Below, piece after piece: positions 63,546 to 64,000 of a DNA stretch of 64,000 nucleotides. Both the position numbers and the translations under genes were made by a program. Source of the stretch: Cristatella mucedo (lineage: Eukaryota > Bryozoa > Phylactolaemata > Cristatellidae); the NCBI GenBank assembly GCA_009760855.2, contig WPIO01000111.1:969501-1033500 (forward strand), written 5' to 3'. A model generated the notes under the pieces. It ran no database searches and had not been told where the DNA came from. It saw only the letters and a list, made by a program, of their open reading frames with translations. Positions within the stretch are counted from its first letter, which is position 1. Each line of letters begins with the position of its first letter.

Positions 63546-64000
63546 ATTTGTTACCTACCACTCAGATCGACTTATTCACCAGGCTAATTTTCACACCACA
63601 CAATTTCGGAATGTAACTGATTCCCAATAATTTGTACAGAGCTCAAATTCTTGGAGACCATGAGTTTAGAGTTTTTATGCTCCCAAAACGTGGAACTTAT
63701 TCCCGACCTGCTTCATGACGTTTCCCGACTTGTCTACATGTAAAAGGAAACTGAAAGCACATCAATTTATTACAGCAGTTTCCTGGTCCCTGTTTGATGA
63801 GCATATGCATGCTGACACCCTGCATGATACCACTAATCATACCTGCATGCTGACCCTGTGCATATCATACCTATTCTTATCATTTTTGTTATTTACTGAG
63901 CAATTACTAACCACTTGATAGTGCTTCATTTTCAGACACTGTAAACTGCCTAGAAAGAGATTAAGTTATCTGAGCTAGCAATATCTAGTATAATATTGTC
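63546..64000 (+). mobile_element. LINE family A, decayed, cut by the window end
   Basis: CTACCACTCAGATCGACTTA, then the degenerate C-terminal region, 3' UTR words (CATGCTGACCCTGTGCATAT) and the hairpin start (AACTGCCTAGAAAGAGATTA) up to the end of the window. Confidence 0.75.

Overview
The window holds two very different kinds of DNA. Bases 97-22845 are one complete, AT-rich, virus-like transposon of the Polinton/Maverick (adintovirus-like) group. Bases 1-91 and 22851-64000 are animal genomic DNA, more GC-rich and crowded with decayed retrotransposons. The host looks like an invertebrate metazoan: it has CR1/Jockey-type LINEs, tRNA-like SINEs, RING/B-box (TRIM-type) genes, and a Polinton whose relatives are animal elements. 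I cannot name the species.

The Polinton has 225-bp terminal inverted repeats (97-321 and 22621-22845; 4 mismatches by manual alignment) starting AG and ending CT, flanked by a 5-bp AGCCT duplication. From left to right it carries a Cys/His-rich gene and a small membrane-protein gene; an rve integrase (minus); an unknown gene; a fibre-like gene (minus); a YqaJ-type exonuclease (minus); a minus-strand morphogenesis block (major capsid, coiled-coil basic protein, two penton-like proteins, a 403-aa coiled-coil protein, packaging ATPase); a plus-strand zinc-ribbon/adenain protease fusion; an unknown gene; a core-protein/phospholipase A2 fusion (minus); an HNH-AP2 endonuclease; a membrane-active protein (minus); three tandem fibre-like genes (plus); a run of small minus-strand genes; and a protein-primed family B DNA polymerase (minus). 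Almost every start codon lies just downstream of a TATATAGA-like motif, and several divergent gene pairs share a very short bidirectional version of it.

The element is not intact. I count 16 in-frame stops and about 13 frameshifts, concentrated in polymerase, integrase, fibre and accessory genes. The six long genes of the capsid/ATPase/protease block are unbroken. The near-identical repeats and intact target duplication point to a fairly recent insertion followed by decay (or, in part, assembly indels in homopolymers).

The flanking 41 kb is a repeat landscape. LINE family A ends in a conserved hairpin plus an (ATT)n tail; LINE family B ends in an (ACATT)n tail. There are at least four tRNA-like SINEs whose 3' ends copy the family-A hairpin, long (TA)n and (GT)n microsatellites, two dispersed repeat families (D and E), and a segmental duplication (about 27.5-35.3 kb and 45.4-48.0 kb). 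Four damaged minus-strand RING/B-box gene copies lie at 34-53 kb; one is split by a LINE. I see no convincing intact host gene, tRNA, rRNA or CRISPR.
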